A model generated the notes under the pieces. It did no database searches. It saw only the letters and a program-made list of their open reading frames with translations, and was not told the origin of the DNA. This document shows positions 47,301-59,053 of a stretch of DNA of 64,000 bases, piece after piece. The position numbers and the translations under genes are program-made. The stretch comes from Ascidia mentula (lineage: Eukaryota > Chordata > Ascidiacea > Phlebobranchia > Ascidiidae): the NCBI GenBank assembly GCA_947561715.1, contig OX387197.1, forward strand, positions 23,648,266-23,712,265, written 5' to 3'. Within the stretch, counting starts at the first letter, position 1. The number at the start of each line of letters is the position of its first letter.

Positions 47301-50300
47301 ACGGGCAGGCTTAGCGCATGTGAGACGGAAACGGCTCGTTACGCCGATCAGGAAGTAGCTCCGAGTGCCGCGTCAATTCCTAAACCGCGGCGCGAGCGTT
47401 TCCAGCACGCCTGCACAATATTACTCCGGGACAGCAACGGGTGTCGGTAATTCTGGTCGCACAATTTGCCATTAAACGCCGCCATTGTTACGCTATTGAT
47501 TTTTATGTCGGTCGTTTGCGGACACTTCGTTTTGGGATCTTACACCTATGGGAACGGGTAAAATGGCTACAACCGTTCCAACGTCACGAGACTCAAAGCT
47601 AGAGGGTCTCCAAGGCCGCTGGCGGGCACGGAAGCAGCTGCAAAAACTGCGCATCATCGACTGCAAATAGCGCGTCCGTCCGCTGCTCGTAGCATAACTG
47701 TCGCATTTTGCCGCGGAGCGGTGACGATTGCTTGCAGCAGAAGCGGCGGTGACAACACGAACAACAAGATAAGCTACGCCTGGCGACACCGCGTGGTCGG
47801 ACTATTGGCACATAAACACGGCAGCTGGGAGTTTTGCCTCAAAGAACGCGACGGGAACGGTTTCCGTTGCTATTGACTTCACTCCAGTTTGCCTGACGTG
47901 GCACAACAGGGTGGTGCGCGGTCATTCAACAGCCAGTTGGGCTGAATATTATACACTGCGCAGAAGACCGTTGTGACAAGGAGCGCAATGGGATACACTG
48001 ACGACTTGTCCATGCCATACATCGTAGTTTGAAACGAATCTTGCTTGCACTGATTCCGCATAATCTTGCGCTCGCCTGATAAATACACCTCTTTTGTTCG
48101 TGATCGACTGCGACAACCACTAGTGCTGCTGCTGTAACGCTTAAACCTCTGGGAGCCTTCCACAAGCGTTGTCACCGCCAGTCTGGCACAGGAAACATCG
48201 ATAGAAGCATAAACCGCGGACACACAGCGCCCCGACGATATGATCGACAGGGCGCTGCGTTGCTACGGGATTCATACCAGCGGTTTAGTGAAGAAAGAAT
48301 GGTCCATTGTAAAGCCTGTCGCCCACTTCCGTTACCGCAACCCCGGGCCCGGCATAGGTTGGGGTTTCCTTTGTTCGACTCCGGAAACGCGCGGTGCGGC
48401 GATTAGCGTGTCGACGCCCATTGTTACGTCGACGAAGGCTGGCGTTTCTGTTTACGGGGGTTCGCGAGCGGAAAGGTGAAATGGTGGACAGGAAACGAAC
48501 GCAGGTTAAAAGAATTTGTCTCCTGACTCTGAGGGGTTCCCCGTTAATGAGTCATCGGGTTTGTTGGGAAACGTTCTGCTGCATACAACCACGTTTACGA
48601 GCCGGGTATAAAACTGCTTTTCCGTGGTTAAATTCTAGGAAAAAGCGATCAAGTTAAATTCTCTAAAAGATTAAATACGTTTTGTCATGTCGTTTCGATT
48701 TTGATTCATTTCGTTTCCGGCGTCATTCCAAACAAAAACCAGACGTTTTAAAACTACATGTGGCATTTCATGCGGAACAACGTTGGCTCCCCTGTTATAA
48801 ATTCTTCAATATACTGCGCGCAAATCTAACAACATGTGGCGTTCAACCACTCACGTGTTTTTCATTTTTGAAGGGGTCACAGTCATTTTTGAAGGGGTCA
48901 CAGTATAGTGTATTGAGGTATGTTATGCAACACGTGATAAAAAAGATCATCTAAAATGTAGACATCAGACAGTGGCACATAATTTGTGCGCCACAATTGC
49001 ACCACCCCCGTGCATATGCTAATCGGTCTCCTACCGGTGGATTCAAATTCAATCTTTTGGCATACATAAAAAACAGGAACTCCGCTCCGTTGAATTTCAA
49101 CTGTTTTGATGTCGCAACACAACGTACAGCATAGGTCGAATTGGCCGAGACAACGGCGCAAAAGCGGAAAGAAGTCATAACAGATGGATACCGGTGGAAC
49201 GACGCGGTCCGGATGCTCACGCTTCCTGGCAGCGCCTGTTTTTAGCACCCGGGCGTGGGAACGGATGGAAACTCCACTGCCGGGCGCCCAATTACGTTTG
49301 TGGCGGGAGGGCATGTTTGTTGCGCTTGTGTTACGGCCACGTCAGGGAGTCGACGGATCCGGAAGGCACGCGACAGGAACGACCTCCGGTGCAACCGTTT
49401 TATTATTTACTCCAACAATCGAGAGAAATTTCGCGATTCAACCCAAAACAAGAGCCAAATTGTTGTAATAATTACAGAGAGAGTATACCAGTAACCTTGT
49501 CGCGGGTTATCTGCAATCAAGAAGTTTTTAATTTTGGAAAATTGCCTCCGTCAGAAAAACTGCTTTGTTTAAACAATGCCGCCTATGTCCTTGTTTTAAG
49601 CGGACAATTTGGACCACACAAAGTATCCTATAATAAAGGGGAAATGACGTGGTAAATTACTTTCATCAACCACAGCTAGCTGTTTTCCCTCGACGTTTTT
49701 CTATTGTTTCCAGAGTCTGTGGCTTCCCGCGTAATCGGCCAACGCTACCCTGGCGGCCACAGTAATTATGAGCCAATTGCTTAGGCGCTTCGACGTGAGC
49801 CCTCGCGCGTGCTCGATCTCGGGGTTGGGTCGGTCCATTAAAAAGGGCGAAAACAACTCAATTTCCTGCCCGACTGTGCGAGGGCCTTTCCGTTCGCGCT
49901 CGCCTGCTCCACATCATTGCCGGCGCTCATTTCCGGCACTTTTGGCCCGCGTGCCCCGTTCCCACGGTCCCGGGGGACGCCAGGGCCACGCCAGTGACTA
50001 CACAACAGCGAACAGAAAGCGGTTTCGGGTGCGGTTTTAAGTAAAACATACAATGCCGTGACGTTGAACCACGTCGAAAATCGATAAGAACCGGACGTGT
50101 TGTTCCTCCCCCCGTTGTGACACAAAACAAATAATCACTTGCAAATGTAACAGAAATAGAATTTACAAAAGTCTTCGACGGTTTTTAACCTCAGAAAGTG
50201 TGGTAAAGACCATATAATTCACATAATTGCGAACTCCACGCAACGCGTTTGCAAATATAACACCACCTATAAACTTTTTGTTTATGTGACTCATTGTAGT

Positions 50301-51182
50301 TAAAGTTCGGCGCTCGGTGCAAATATAAGACGAGCCGTGTCGTGCGCCGATTTTAGAAACCCTGCCCTTGCGTTGGTATTAACCGTCTGCGTCACGTTAC
50401 GCACAAGTTGGTGAGTTGCCTGGCATTGTCGTTGCGTAAATCGATAAGAAGCGCTCCGGCTGACGTATTCGCAGTTGAATCGCTGCCTTCTATTTGTGGC
50501 GTGTGAGCTAGCTTTCGGACCGGTTTTCGTAAGATAAACCTTGGTGTGAACGTTCTACCTGCCCGACTGACGTCAATCAGCACACCAGTATTTCCGACGA
50601 ACTGTTGTAAGTCGCACGGCGGTGCTGTCTCGCGCGGGTGCAGCAAACAAAAACAACACAGTGCTCTCGAATGACCGCCGAGGCCCGGAATTGCGGATTT
50701 GTCGCACAACGCCATAAAGAAACAACACGGAGCAAGAGCGACGGCAAAGCGCCCGTAAAGTGGAGCGAATCCGTCGCGATAAATCCGGAACTCTGAAGCG
50801 CGTAGGCGGAAGCAAATTACGGCGACAACGACATATGCGCGACGGGACGACTGACGTATTACGGCCACAGCCAAGTCGTCCTTGCCTTCCCCTCACCCAG
50901 CTAACGTTGATGCGTTAATACAGATGTCCGCACATGCTAATCAAACGCGCCTGGCGACCTCTGTTGAACCATAGACGTGCTTATGACGTAATCAACTTGG
51001 TTACAAGAGCAAACTGACCTAAACGTTAGCTAATACGGTATGAATGGTGCAAGTTACACTTTCGGCAAAGATTTTACATGTACACTAAATGTCAACATGC
51101 AATGTCAAGGTCCCAATTGAACCCTATATGTTCGTATCACAAACAAATAGCCCACAGAGCAAACTAAAGTAATCTTGCCCAC
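41326..51182. other. Gene-poor, relatively GC-rich region upstream of ELK
   Basis: About 10 kb with many overlapping open frames on both strands, as expected by chance in GC-richer DNA; none shows family motifs and splice partners together. Since ELK needs at least one upstream 5' exon, its promoter and regulatory DNA probably lie here. A perfect two-copy 24-bp direct repeat (TCATTTTTGAAGGGGTCACAG with its spacer) is at about 48860-48905. Confidence 0.4.
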
Positions 51183-51467
51183 CTTGACTGGCCTCGTTTG
51201 ATGATTTATCGCCAAGAAATTTCCGTGGGGCTGATAGTGTCTGGTCTTCGTATTCCTGTGCTTCTAGAGAGGTGTTGCACTGTTCGTTTGCGCTGTCCAG
51301 TTGTGGCTTATGTTCGCATTCAGCATTCCTGTATTTCAGTGTCATCATTTCCACAGCGGAAATATTAGAGCAGGCGTCACACGCACTCAATATTTTGCGA
51401 TGAGTTGTAGACACGTACTGAATGTCGCAATGCAAGGGGTTTATACGTTTGTGGTTAAATTGCAAGT
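51183..51467 (-). other. Candidate internal exon, possible ELK N-terminal extension
   Basis: A minus-strand segment bounded by an acceptor (TTTTTATCGCAG) and a donor (GTCAAG|GTGGGC) is open for 95 codons and symmetric in phase 1. It reads DLQFNHKRINPLHC to NEASQ, rich in Glu, Ser and Asn, with no known domain. Spliced to the acceptor at 41325 it would keep frame through [11 protein letters not shown] into the ETS domain. The distance of nearly 10 kb and the one-in-three chance of matching phase make this tentative. Confidence 0.25.
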
Positions 51468-53584
51468 CTGCGATAAAAATAAACAGGCCTTTACTGTGCA
51501 TCGAAACTCGATTCATCGGTCGAACTAAGTAAGCTCATATAGCTAAAAACCAATGCTGTGATACAAAACTAAATAGTTTCTTTTGGCAGTTTCTAACTTT
51601 CCTTCTTGTATCCGGGATCACATTGCCTACAACACAACCACATCCTGTATACGGTTCCTGTGTGTGTCTAACGCATTTCTTGTCTGTTCCGCTTTGTCGC
51701 CTATTCTTGCGCCAGACGACGGTGATAGACTGAACAATTCGACGAACTGTTCCGTATCTTGGCAACTGACTTTCGACTGTCTATTGCTGTTAGTTTACAT
51801 GCCGCTTGAGATGAAACGAAATCGCACGTCCGTGGCGATACCATCCCCCCTTCGCACTGTACGAAAGCCCTTCAAGCGAACTCCGGCAGTCGGAACAGCG
51901 GAAGTACACGCGGCGGAGCGCAAACAAATCAACGGAGTGCGCCACTGCGGACAAAGACCAGCGCGCCAGAGAGAAAGGCGCCCGGAGGAAGACTTGTTTC
52001 TTAAAGCGCTTTTTTCCTTTTCCGGCGGACGGCTTCTGTCGACGGCAGCGAGGGGGTTTCTCGCAGCCAGATAAGCTCAACTCTGGGAGAGAGGGCGATG
52101 ATTACAGCTGCCCTTCCGAACAGTTGGAGCCCGGCTGATGATTTCATTTCCTTTTCACTCACATGCCTTTGAGGGGAAGATACAGCCGTTCGAAGCGCTT
52201 TGTGGCCACTGATAATGGGAACGCCTCAATTAGATCCCTCTGATTGCAGCACATGTAAATAGTTGCCAGCTGCCTGCCGACCTAAATGCAATAATTTCAT
52301 ATTTCCTGTGGACTACTATCAAGGTTTGCATAAGTTATTTCCACTCCGGAAGTCGAGGATAAAATGTAACGTGGTATAAACGCAATTTGTTTTTATAAAT
52401 TTCCAAATACGTATGGGTAAGGCATATTGACGTTTGCCAATGTGCATTAAAAATACGACCAAAACGGATAAAGCGGACTCATCCGCATAAATGCAGAAAT
52501 CTTATTTTCACTTGATGGGCAACAAAAAGAAGGAAGATAGAAGATAAATATTAACGCGAGATATTTATTATTCATAATAGGTGGTAAAAAGTAAATTATG
52601 ACTCATTCTTACGTAACCGGTCCACCTCACAAAAGGAGTATGTGGACTTTAAACAAATATGTGTTAATAATAAACAACTCCTTTTATGAATAGTGATTCA
52701 CACCATACCACAATTGAAACATCTCGACCTATTTAAAACTAGTGACAAAAATATAACAAAGAAAATATTTCAACGTTAGCGGTGACGAACAACTGGATTG
52801 AATTTAATCCGACCAATAACAATAAAATATCTGGGACACCGGTTTTAAATCGACAAAAAATCCAAATAAACACAGTTTTGATTGAAATGAAAGCAACATT
52901 TATTTGGCTAATGTGCGCTATTTGACAAAAAAGACTCGAATTAAATGCCATAAGTTAGATATTGTACTGTTTTCAAAAGTAGTTCCCCCGGCTTTGCGCA
53001 GGGTGACCAGATTCGCTCTTTTTAAGACATTTTTTAAAGCGATTTCGCGTTCAAAAATGGTGTTTGGTTCGTACGATTATTTTGAATGAATATATATACT
53101 AAATAAATACAAAGCATGAATTACAAAAGATTTTCTTACTTTTGAACATATTTGTTTGTTTTGGCTTTATTTCTAAAATTTTGGCCACCTAGTTTTGCGA
53201 TTAAATATACGAACTATATTCACAAGCAGAAGTCGTATAAATAGGGTATCCTGAAACATACTTTCGTCTTCTTGCGCTGCGCGGCGGCCCGCGGGAAGTT
53301 GATTTATTATTTAATTATCTTGCGGAGATTTTTTTTTCACTCAGTATTAGTGTTATAGGCGCCGTACTCGTTAATCTTTGTGTTTTTTTCGGTATGCGTG
53401 CCATTTTATTCTCATTGATATTGCATCTACACTTCAGCGTACCGGTAATTAATTTTGATTCCTTGTTTTTTTGTGTTTTATTGCCAGATTATAATTTTCT
53501 GCACTAAACTGTAGAATATTGTTTTAGTATACTTACGCCTACAGTATGGTAACATGCAAAGTGGGCTTTGTAGTTTAAATTGCT
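51468..53584. other. Intergenic stretch upstream of SFR1
   Basis: A GC-rich left part gives way to AT-rich DNA after about 52.3 kb. A short CpG-rich patch at about 53270-53300 (CTGCGCGGCGGCCCGCGGG) lies 300 bp before the SFR1 ATG and could mark its promoter. Nothing else was identified. Confidence 0.4.
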
Positions 53585-54138
53585 ATGGCTTGCTTGTCCG
53601 ACTCAGAGCAAGCTACAAATGATGACCTGGACTTAGTAAATGCAGTTCTGGCATGCGAACAACGCTTAGCATTGAAATCTAATGAAAGTGATGATAATGA
53701 AATTGAACCGGCAAAAAGTCAAGCATTACCAAGTGAGAAGATCTTACCCTCCAATATATCTCCTACAAATAGATATGATGAATTGGAGGAAAAGATTAAG
53801 AAACAACGCGAAACTTTGAGGAAATTAAAGTTAGTCAAAACATACAAAGAAAAGGTAGTTTTCATTCGAACTTGTGATTAATGTATAGTACAAAAGTTGT
53901 GTATGTTTTGTATCAGAACAACTTAGAAACTCTTGACAAACTAATAACCAAGTGGAGAAATGCGTCACAAACAGCATTGATGGAACTTCTTGAACTTGCT
54001 CCAAAGGATCAACCAACGACTTTAGGACAGCTCATTGGCTTTCTGGGTATAGATTGTCAAACCATTAAATTTGATTTACAAAATCAGTGTTTTGTATGTG
54101 ATGAGCTCAAAATGGACAGTAATACATGTATTTCCTGA
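53585..54138 (+). CDS. SFR1: SFR1/Mei5 homologue, recombination mediator subunit
   Basis: Two exons, 53585-53854 and 53917-54138, with a 62-bp intron, predict 163 residues. The N-terminal 60 residues are acidic and variable. From about residue 63, YDELEEKIKKQRETLRKLKLVKTYKEK forms a coiled coil that runs across the intron into LDKLITKWRNASQ, then LGQLIGFLGID, the conserved C-terminal pattern of SFR1. In known systems SFR1 pairs with Swi5 and stimulates RAD51 filament formation in homologous recombination. The protein is shorter than human SFR1 (245 aa), as if reduced to the Swi5-binding core. A poly(A) signal AATAAA lies at 54341, facing the STARD7 3' end about 280 bp away. Confidence 0.85.
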
Positions 54139-54622
54139 ATGCTCTGGTTGATGATATTGTATAACTATGAATATTTTTGTTTTGTCCAAAATGGTGCTTG
54201 TCTTTTTTACGAGTTTAGACCTGTTATTTCTGATTTTGTACAGTGGTATAGTTTTATTATCTTAATTTAGTACAATTTTGCTGCATAACACAGTCACAAT
54301 AGAAAAATAATTTATTTAATCATGCATTTGGGATTTTGTTGAATAAACACAGTACAGTTAAGTTCAATTCTACTAATTGTTTTCTTCACTTAAATCCTAC
54401 CAAAACAATACAGTAACCAAACATACATTTTACAGAATATCCAATTTAGTTCATTGCACATATCTAAAATTTTCATTAGACAACTTTCGGGAACTTTGTG
54501 ACCTTTGCATGATGACATTTTTTTGCGAATGACTCACAGCTCAGAATGCTATTTAGGCGCACACTTGTTAAAAGTTAAATGGAAGAAGTCTCATACACAT
54601 TATATTTCAGAAAAATAATCTG

Positions 54623-57600
54623 TTAAATAGTTTCCACCTCTCTTGTACCAAAACTTGGAAAATCACAAATACCAGGATTGTTTTGTGAATTTGAACCTTC
54701 AGTTTCCCTGTGTTTATGAATATTTAATGCAGCCTGGTGTAGCTTTTCAACATAATCTGGAAGCCCTAGAAATATTGAATAGTACAGTTATCCTGTCATA
54801 AATAAGGATAAGTTGACAATTATTACTAAATAGTCGCACAAAAGTTGTTTGTAATTTTACGATAAATCATAAGATGCCCCAATTTTTAAATTTTCCATAG
54901 TTTTTTCAGAATACAAAGCTCCACTCAAACAAAAAGTTTTCTATTAAGACTAGGAATATCTTATGCTTACTTTGAGCATTTGGTTTAAAAAACAAGTAAA
55001 TTAAAACGTGAATTTTGACATATATCATAAGGAAATATTTTCAAAATTAAACAAGTCTTTTAATGTCATACATTGCCAAATTATAAAAACACAACATGTA
55101 ACTTTCCTATACTTGGTAGTCACAAGGTCATTAGTTTTGTATATTGACAGTTGCACTTAATATAGCAATGGGAAAGGCAGCAACTGTTAACACCAGGTGT
55201 GAAGTGATTTACCTGTAGATACAACCCAGGACGAAAGTGAGGCTGGGATTGAAGTCTGTGGGTCATCACAGTACGTCAAAAGGTAATTTAAACCTGGCTC
55301 ATCCAAATTTGTGTGGGGTTTAATTATCATGTCAGACACATACAATGGAACACGAACATACTGTTTGTTCAAAATACATTTCGGGTGATCCACTGACCTT
55401 TAAACAGGGCAAAGTTCATTGTACATATACTGTTTCAACATTACAACAAGCTCAGGTAATAGAAGGCCTACCTTGCAAACACAGCAAGAACATTTTCTTC
55501 CTTATAAATCTGCGAAAAAAACACAGTTGTAATCCTTTTGAATACCTACCTTGTAAAACAACATAATCAGTGTGATGTCATAATGCCATTGTAAGCACAA
55601 TGAAACACATTACAATAATTGTATTATTATGTAACTAAGAGCATAAAGTTGCTTTTCCAGGACAAAGCATTGGAAGATTACCTGTTACCCCATGACAGCA
55701 AGAATGGGGAAACAAAGTGGCAAGAAAAAAAATGGTACAAAAAAGAGCAAGGGGCAGTCATTTATCAGTACTTTTTTGCGACAACCTGCACGAACAAGAT
55801 CGGGCAAACGATATTCCAAAAAGCAGCAAGGAAGCTCTTCTGAATCTATATTTGGATCTTTAACGAGCTCTGTCGGCAACACCCATAGGCCACCGAGCCT
55901 GGAAACAGCCAAAGATCGTTGCAATTGCCAACAGTGTTGTGAAAAGCGACAAAAGGAAGTGGAGCGAAAATGTACAAGTAAAGATAGTAAGATGAGCATA
56001 ATCCTCAAAAGTGACATAACACCAACAGCCCCAATAACTAAGCCAAGAGAAGCAGCAGGACCTTCATATCCCAGTACTGGACAACCACAATCAAGTCAGT
56101 ACTGTGAATGTGAAGAATGCACAGGAAAGGATGGTTCTTGTGTAGCAGAACAGATCATGAATTCGATGTTGCAGCAAAGTATGCGTTCACCCAAATCTGA
56201 GCAGTACCTAAAGGAATCAGTGCCCAGCAAATCTCATACAGAAAGTCAATTTTCTTTTAACAACCTAAAGCGCAAAATGACAAAAAACAATGGTGATATC
56301 CGTAAATGCAAAAGTCCCAAGAAAAGCAGTAGTAACGGCTCTGTTAAAAGAAAGAAAAAAAGCAAAGGAATAATGCAGGACAAAGCAAGCAGAAAGGTCA
56401 AGGTTAGACCAAAAAAGCATCCCTTGGAAGCAAGCATTCCAAAAAAATCAACCAAGCGCAAGCGAATGCTTCAAGAAAATGTAAAGCAAAAGCCAAAACA
56501 GAAAAGAAGGAAAATAATTAAAAGCAAGTCTCTTCTGCAATATGTACTAAAGAAACCAACCAAAACTAATGTAACAAATAAAAAATCTTATTCGAAGTTA
56601 AATGAGGGGGACTGTTGCTGCTGCAAACGCTTTGTCGATTTTCTTTCCTCCTTTCAAAGTGACAGACGTTCACAAGAAAATTTGCTTAGCAACTGGACAT
56701 CGTGTGATGGACTCAACATTGCCATTCCAGGTGTTAGCACTGGGTCAAAAAAATCCAGCAAAAAAGATGGACTGCAGCCAAGTGCAGGACCAACCCAAAA
56801 GAAGCCCAATAAAAGCACAAAATCAACTGAGAAGATATCCAAAAAACAGAAAGGGGCACCAAAACCGGCTAAAACATTAATTAAGAAGTCAAACAATAGT
56901 AATACTAAAAAAACTACCAGAGCACACACAATGAACAAAAGACAGAAAGAGTTATTGTTAACAGATCGGGTAATAAAAGTGTTGAAAGAACGAGCAAAGG
57001 AAGCTGCCCAGAATAATGAGAAGCCAAAACGAAGTCTTGTTACCACCAAGACAAAGAAATCTGATACTGTTCCTACCCCAAGCGCCAAAACTAAACAAAG
57101 GTACACCATTGCAAAAAGTCAGAAAAGTATGGGACAAGCAGTGTCAATGAAATCTCAAAGGACAAGAAGTTCAAAACAAACCAAAAGATTGAAAGGAAGT
57201 ATGTTTCCCAATGCACCTATGCCAAGTGGGCGTATACCAACATTCATTGCAATGGTAAAAACAGCAATACGTGATTTAACCCCATATCGGCTTACAAACA
57301 AAGAAGGCATATCAAAGTACGCACATTATGTGAATGTCTATGAAGATTTTGAACAAATTAGTAGCACCAGTTGCATTTAATTTAGGTACATCGAGCTGCG
57401 CTACAGGTTTAAAAATGATGATGTACTTTCCTATGTTTTGAAATGGTTGGTATCCATGGGGGTGACAAAAGTTAGAGGCGACAAATACCATTTCTCTGGA
57501 AAGAGGTAAAAAGCAATTATAAATACCAAAATAATTTTTGCGGACATGTAACATATTTTGGTTGTTACTATGTTTGTTATGCAGGTTGATTGAGAAAAAG

Positions 57601-59053
57601 ACTGTTGCTGTTCTTAAATCTAAAAAAAGGAAACGTCAAAAGAGAAAGAAAGTAAATATTTTGAGGTGTATGTTTAGACAACAACCAAACAAAACTTTTT
57701 ATGGTGTTCAGTCCAAGAAAAAGTCCAAAAGAAAGCATAAGAAAAAAAAGAAGCGCAAACACTCAAAAAAGAAAAAGGCTAAGAAGTGCACCTGTGCCAA
57801 AGAGATGGTGGCCAAAAAGAACAGAGTAAAAGTGCGCACACGATATGTGAGGAAAAATGGAAGAGTTTACAAACAGGAAGAATATGTGTAATGTTTCACC
57901 TTTGCTCGACGAATAAAGATGTACTCCCTTGAACTCCATGGGTACTGTATAGAAGAAACGAACACACCTATTAGTCACCCGGACTGTATTAAGCAGTCAA
58001 CCAACAAATGTTATATAGCATCTCTATTACCTCTGGTTACGATATTCATTACAGTAGTAAAAGAAATACAGGCTAGTTAACATAAAATTTAATATACTAA
58101 ATCATTAAAATACATAAACTGTGGTTTTTGGACAAATACTGGAAGAACTAAACATACCGGAAAATATGAAATCCAGCGCAAAATCTTTTCTCCTGTGTTA
58201 TTGTTTTCATCAACTACATCAACATCTAGTGCGAGCTTGTCCCACTTTTTACGATATTCAAGATCACATTGGACATCAAAAAACTGCCTTGCAGTAACAT
58301 CATGAAATCTTCCTAAAACTGCAATATAAATAGAGAAATTTAACTACCAAAGTACCAACAACTGTGAAAAAAACTGCAATAGCATATTTTTAAAATGAGA
58401 CACATTATGCTGGTACCTTTGTATTGTGTGTAACCTGTATTTTTAAATGGAAGTTTCCAGACTTTTATATTTGGTTGATTTACGACCGTTTCCCAGTGTT
58501 TCGGCACATTGTAATCTGTGCATCAAATGTGTATTAGATAAAACAAAACACATTTATTCCATTTCATGTACTAGTATGTAAAATACGCTACAAAAGTATA
58601 TAATAAGCCCAACGCACCCATTATTGTTTTGTCATTTTCACTCAACTTCTCCAAATCCTCCAACATTTTTAACTCATTAATGTGCCTAAAAAGATACAAA
58701 AAAATTATGTTTTAGGAAAGAAAACAGTTTTATGACACTTACTGCCATATCTCTTCATCTTTGATTGAATTATCATTCCAGGAAAATGAGCATAGTCCAC
58801 CAGCCAACATATATGTTGGTGGTCGATATGAATAAAAGTTACGTAGAATAAATGTCACTAATTTACTACTACCAAATCCACTGTGAAACTTCTGGTAGTG
58901 GCGCATAATCCATCTGAAACGCATTCGGGTACGATTCACAAAAACCGTTCGTAAGTCCTGGGTGAATGAAATTGTTTTTTTCTTTTGCGAAGAGTTTAAA
59001 ATGTTCTTCAATCCCCAGTTCCATTTTGAAGCGCTGACCAACGTTTTCCACAT
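54623..59053 (-). CDS. STARD7: STARD7 homologue, START-domain lipid transfer protein
   Basis: Eight exons, all in phase: 59053-58743, 58685-58618, 58515-58417, 58318-58158, 57944-57900, 55509-55472, 55397-55213 and 54765-54623, predicting 349 residues (human 370). The N-terminus MWKTLVSASKWNWGLKNIL is basic and amphipathic, suiting the mitochondrial targeting known for STARD7. MLAGGLCSFSW and HINELKMLEDLEK match the region before the START domain. The START domain includes HWETVVNQPNIKVWKLP, DVTARQFFDVQCDLEYRKKWD, WISYFPYPWSSREYIFIRR, NYLLTYCDDPQT and LPDYVEKLH. STARD7 carries phosphatidylcholine to mitochondria. The intron between 57900 and 55509 contains an entire gene on the opposite strand. 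The 38- and 45-nt exons are very small; phase and homology both support them. Confidence 0.9.
55692..57891 (+). CDS. Lysine-rich chromatin-type protein with H15 winged helix, nested in STARD7
   Basis: Three exons, 55692-57316, 57386-57505 and 57585-57891, predict 683 residues; the ATG at 55704 is an alternative start. The first 520 residues are very rich in Lys, Ser and Gln, with three cysteine clusters (CNCQQCC, CECEECTGKDGSC, CCCCKR). Residues about 517-580 form a linker-histone-like (H15) winged helix: PTFIAMVKTAIRDL, KEGISKYIELRYRF and VLKWLVSMGV...DKYHFSG, recovered only when the GTACGC donor at 57317 is used. The tail is a long Lys/Arg run (KKKKKRKHSKKKKAKK) ending VRKNGRVYKQEEYV. The composition suits a DNA-binding nuclear protein such as an H1-related or sperm chromatin protein; I recognise no specific orthologue. 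Its AATAAA at 57912 lies within an antisense STARD7 exon. Confidence 0.8.

Noticed and set aside
49194..49655. 153-codon plus-strand open frame
   Set aside because: It overlaps two other long frames in different phases and has no recognisable domain; treated as chance.
50392..50874. 160-codon minus-strand open frame
   Set aside because: It lies in GC-richer DNA where stops are rare; no recognisable motif, no matching splice partners and other long frames overlap it.
56602..57109. Open frames on both strands inside the lysine-rich gene
   Set aside because: They are alternative-frame shadows of the long A-rich coding exon.
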